Assembly: GCA_945952355.1 (NCBI GenBank)
Contig: CAMFIW010000180.1
Coordinates: 1-6,371, forward strand
Direction of reading: 5' to 3'
Source: an uncultured Phenylobacterium sp.
Lineage (GTDB): Bacteria > Pseudomonadota > Alphaproteobacteria > Caulobacterales > Caulobacteraceae
DNA: 6,371 nt
In this document: one piece after another, positions 4,519 to 6,371 of the stretch
How positions within the stretch are numbered: position 1 is the first letter of the stretch
How the letters are laid out: each line of letters opens with the position of its first letter
Notes under the pieces: model-generated
The model's database searches: none
Told to the model about the DNA's origin: nothing
What the model saw: only the letters and a program-made list of their open reading frames with translations
Program-made: the position numbers and the translations under genes

Positions 4519-6018
4519 ATGGGACGGGACGGTTTCGACGCCGAGGTGCTGGTCGTGGGATTGGGACCGGTGGGCTCGACGCTCACCGCCCTGCTCGCCC
4601 AGCGCGGCGTGAACGTGATCGCCATCGAGCGGGACGCAACGATCTATCCCCTGCCCCGCGCGGTGCACTTCGATCACGAGATCATGCGGCTGTTCCAGCA
4701 GATGGGCGTGGCGGACGAGGTCGCACGGCACACACGTCCCCTTCCGACCTACGAGTTCCGCGCGGCGGACGGCGGCCTGCTGATGAGCCTCCCGCCCTCG
4801 CGGGAGACACCGTCCGGCTGGGGACCAGGCTATATGTTCCATCAGCCGAGCCTGGAGGGCGTGCTGCGCGACCTGGTCGCAAGCCTGCCGAGCGCCGAGG
4901 CCCGGCGCGGCGTGAAGCTGGAACGATTCGTCCAGGACGCCGACGGCGTGACCGCCGAGATTTCGGGACCCGAAGGCGCCCAGACACTGCGCGCGCGCTA
5001 CATCGTCGGCTGCGACGGGGCGTGGAGCCCGGTGCGCGAGGCCGTGGGTGGCGGCCTGTCGGACTATCAGTTCGACGAGCCCTGGCTGGTGGTCGATGTG
5101 AGGGTTCCCGAGGGCGCGCGCACGCCCGAGGTCAATATCCAGGTCTGCGATCCCGCAAGACCGACCACCTGCGTGCTGAGCGGGCCGGGTCGGCATCGCT
5201 GGGAATTCATGCTTCTGCCGGGCGAGAGCCCCGAGGCCATGCTCGACGCCGGGGTCGTCGCCGACCTGATTGCGCCCTGGGGCTGCGGTCCGGTCGAGGT
5301 CGAGCGCATGGCGGTCTACCGGTTCCATGGCCTGGTCGCGAACCGCTGGCGGGCGGGCCGTGCGTTGATCGCCGGGGACGCGGCCCATCAGACGCCGCCC
5401 TTCGCCGGCCAGGGCATGTGTTCGGGCCTGCGCGACGCGGCCAACCTGGCCTGGAAGCTGGAGGCCGTTCTGGCCGGGCGAGCGGTCGAGAGCCTGCTCG
5501 ATACCTATCAGGCCGAGCGGGAGCCGCATGTGCGCGCCGCCATCGAGCTCGCGATCGGCATGGGGCGATTGGTCTGCACCCTGGACCCCGAAGCCGCCGC
5601 CCAGCGCGACGCTGCCATGCTGGCGGCCCGAGCATCGGGCGCTCCGCCCCTCCCTCCGATCCAAGCCCCAGCCTTCCCCGCGGGTTGCATCCTGACCGGC
5701 GCGACGGGCGCCGGGACCCTGTTCCCGCAGCCCAGCGTCGGCGACGGCGACAGCCGCATGCGTTTCGACGACATGCTGGGCGACAACGCCTGGCTGCTGA
5801 GCCGCAATGCCCCGCCGCAACCATGCGGGCTTCGCGTCCTGTCGCTGGACGCGCCGGCGTTGGCGGCCTTCAGGACCCCCTTGGCGGACTGGCTGGAGAA
5901 GTCCGGCGTCGAGGCCGTCCTCGTGCGACCGGACCGCTACATCTTCGGCGCCGGCGATCCCGGACGGCTGGCGTCGGCGTGGGCCGAAGCGCTCGCCCCG
6001 TCCGCCCGGGCGGTCTAG
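4519..6018 (+). CDS. FAD-dependent aromatic hydroxylase, MhpA-like class A flavoprotein monooxygenase
   Basis: A 499-residue flavoprotein. The FAD-binding fingerprint VVGLGPVGS (12-20, GxGxxG at 14-19) is followed by the ribose-binding acid Glu37 (AIERD) and PRAVHFD (46-52). The DG motif CDGAWSPVR is at 165-173, and the second FAD motif ALIAGDAAHQTPPFAGQGM is at 282-300. The C-terminal part (about 385-480) ends in VEAVLVRPDRYIFG, the thioredoxin-like tail typical of MhpA and phenol-hydroxylase relatives. Such enzymes use NAD(P)H and O2 to add a hydroxyl ortho to a phenolic hydroxyl. MhpA itself is about 550 residues, so this is somewhat shorter. GAGG (4509-4512), six bases before ATG 4519, sets the start. 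One base separates it from the FAH stop, implying co-translation. It probably makes the catechol cleaved by the upstream dioxygenase. The phenolic substrate is unknown; 3-(3-hydroxyphenyl)propionate is only one possibility. Confidence 0.9.
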   Translation: MGRDGFDAEVLVVGLGPVGSTLTALLAQRGVNVIAIERDATIYPLPRAVHFDHEIMRLFQQMGVADEVARHTRPLPTYEFRAADGGLLMSLPPSRETPSGWGPGYMFHQPSLEGVLRDLVASLPSAEARRGVKLERFVQDADGVTAEISGPEGAQTLRARYIVGCDGAWSPVREAVGGGLSDYQFDEPWLVVDVRVPEGARTPEVNIQVCDPARPTTCVLSGPGRHRWEFMLLPGESPEAMLDAGVVADLIAPWGCGPVEVERMAVYRFHGLVANRWRAGRALIAGDAAHQTPPFAGQGMCSGLRDAANLAWKLEAVLAGRAVESLLDTYQAEREPHVRAAIELAIGMGRLVCTLDPEAAAQRDAAMLAARASGAPPLPPIQAPAFPAGCILTGATGAGTLFPQPSVGDGDSRMRFDDMLGDNAWLLSRNAPPQPCGLRVLSLDAPALAAFRTPLADWLEKSGVEAVLVRPDRYIFGAGDPGRLASAWAEALAPSARAV

Positions 6019-6096
6019 TTCGGACCCACGCTTCCCTCAACCGGCCGGCCCAGCCATCGTAGCCGGGCGACAGATTCCAAGGACAAATAGGCGAGC

Positions 6097-6371
6097 ATGA
6101 CGGCGGAACGAGGCAACCCCCGGTCGGAACGCACCAGAGCGGCCCTGATCGCGGCGGGCCGGCGGCTTTACAGCCAACGCCCCGTGGACGCTGTCACCGT
6201 CGACGACATCGTCCAGGCCGCCGCCGTCGGCAAGGGCAGCTTCTACAACCATTTCGCCGACCGCGACGCCCTGGTCCGCGCCATTTCCTCGGAGATCCGC
6301 GCGAACGTGGAGGCGGCGATCACACGCGCCAACGCCGAGGTGCAGGACCCCGCGCGCCGCATGGCGAGGGC
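6097..6371 (+). CDS. TetR-family transcriptional regulator (N-terminal part, runs off the window)
   Basis: From ATG 6097 the frame stays open to the right edge (91 complete codons). The N-terminus carries a TetR DNA-binding domain: a basic lead (RSERTRAALIAAGRRLY), then VTVDDIVQAAAVGKGSFYNHFADRDALV. The helix-turn-helix is at about residues 33-52 and the family hallmark GKGSFYNHFADRD at 45-57. The start is supported by AGG at 6089-6091, five bases upstream. The ligand-binding C-terminal domain lies outside the window. It follows the hydroxylase by 78 bases on the same strand and could be read through from the operon or have its own promoter. As the only regulator gene seen next to the cluster, it is a plausible ligand-responsive repressor for the operators at 1515-1537 and 2688-2710. 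No copy of that site is visible in the 78 bases before this gene. Confidence 0.9.
   Translation, partial: MTAERGNPRSERTRAALIAAGRRLYSQRPVDAVTVDDIVQAAAVGKGSFYNHFADRDALVRAISSEIRANVEAAITRANAEVQDPARRMAR

Noticed and set aside
4324..5820. 498-codon - strand open frame opposite the hydroxylase
   Set aside because: The + strand frame shows all FAD-binding motifs of an aromatic hydroxylase. The - strand product has low-complexity His/Arg/Gly/Ala sequence and no recognisable domain.
6048..6068. GCCCAGC/GCCGGGC hairpin between the hydroxylase and the TetR gene as a terminator
   Set aside because: The stem is only 7 bp with an A-C mismatch and no T-run, within very GC-rich DNA. It is too weak to call. 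No copy of the operator was found in this 78-base gap either.
1..6371. Mobile element, CRISPR array, tRNA or other RNA gene
   Set aside because: I saw no transposase-like reading frame, no regularly spaced repeats, no terminal inverted repeats with target duplications, and no cloverleaf-like sequence in the gaps.

Overview
The window is GC-rich DNA with dense, tightly spaced genes. A single-domain-type response regulator remnant and the style of the catabolic genes suggest a Gram-negative alphaproteobacterium, perhaps of the Caulobacter/Phenylobacterium or sphingomonad type. That placement is an inference from composition and gene style only. The core is a gene cluster for breakdown of an aromatic compound through a meta-cleavage route.

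Layout. Positions 1-204 hold the 3' end of an unrecognised + strand gene, followed by a strong 15-bp hairpin (216-254). Positions 280-551 hold a broken response-regulator receiver gene. Its two halves lie in different frames, and about 35 codons between the phospho-acceptor site and the conserved lysine are missing. It converges on a - strand alpha/beta hydrolase (548-1474), and the two stop codons share one CTAG. Upstream of the hydrolase, also on the - strand, is an ACMSD-type metal-dependent amidohydrolase (1597-2592). The 122 bp between them hold a terminator-like hairpin and a promoter with a palindromic operator. Divergent from the amidohydrolase is a + strand operon: a two-domain type I extradiol (VOC) dioxygenase (2722-3648), a fumarylacetoacetate hydrolase (FAH) family enzyme (3660-4517) and an MhpA-type FAD-dependent aromatic hydroxylase (4519-6018). 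After 78 bp comes the start of a TetR-family regulator (6097 to the window end).

How the genes fit together (inference). The flavoprotein would hydroxylate a phenolic substrate to a catechol, and the extradiol enzyme would open the ring. The alpha/beta hydrolase and/or the FAH enzyme would cleave or process the ring-fission product. The amidohydrolase probably performs a decarboxylation or hydrolysis on a carboxylated intermediate or substrate. The substrate cannot be read from the sequence.

The most informative non-coding signal is a pair of near-identical 23-bp sites (1515-1537 and 2688-2710, 20 of 23 positions equal). They are centred on TGACGATATCGTCA and TGACCATATCGTCA. One overlaps the putative -10 of the hydrolase promoter, the other the -10/start region of the dioxygenase promoter. 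They look like operators of one shared regulator, for which the TetR protein at the right edge is the obvious candidate. I see no evidence of insertion sequences, CRISPR arrays, tRNA or rRNA genes. The enzymes belong to known families, so the novelty lies in the combination and its control rather than in a new kind of machinery.
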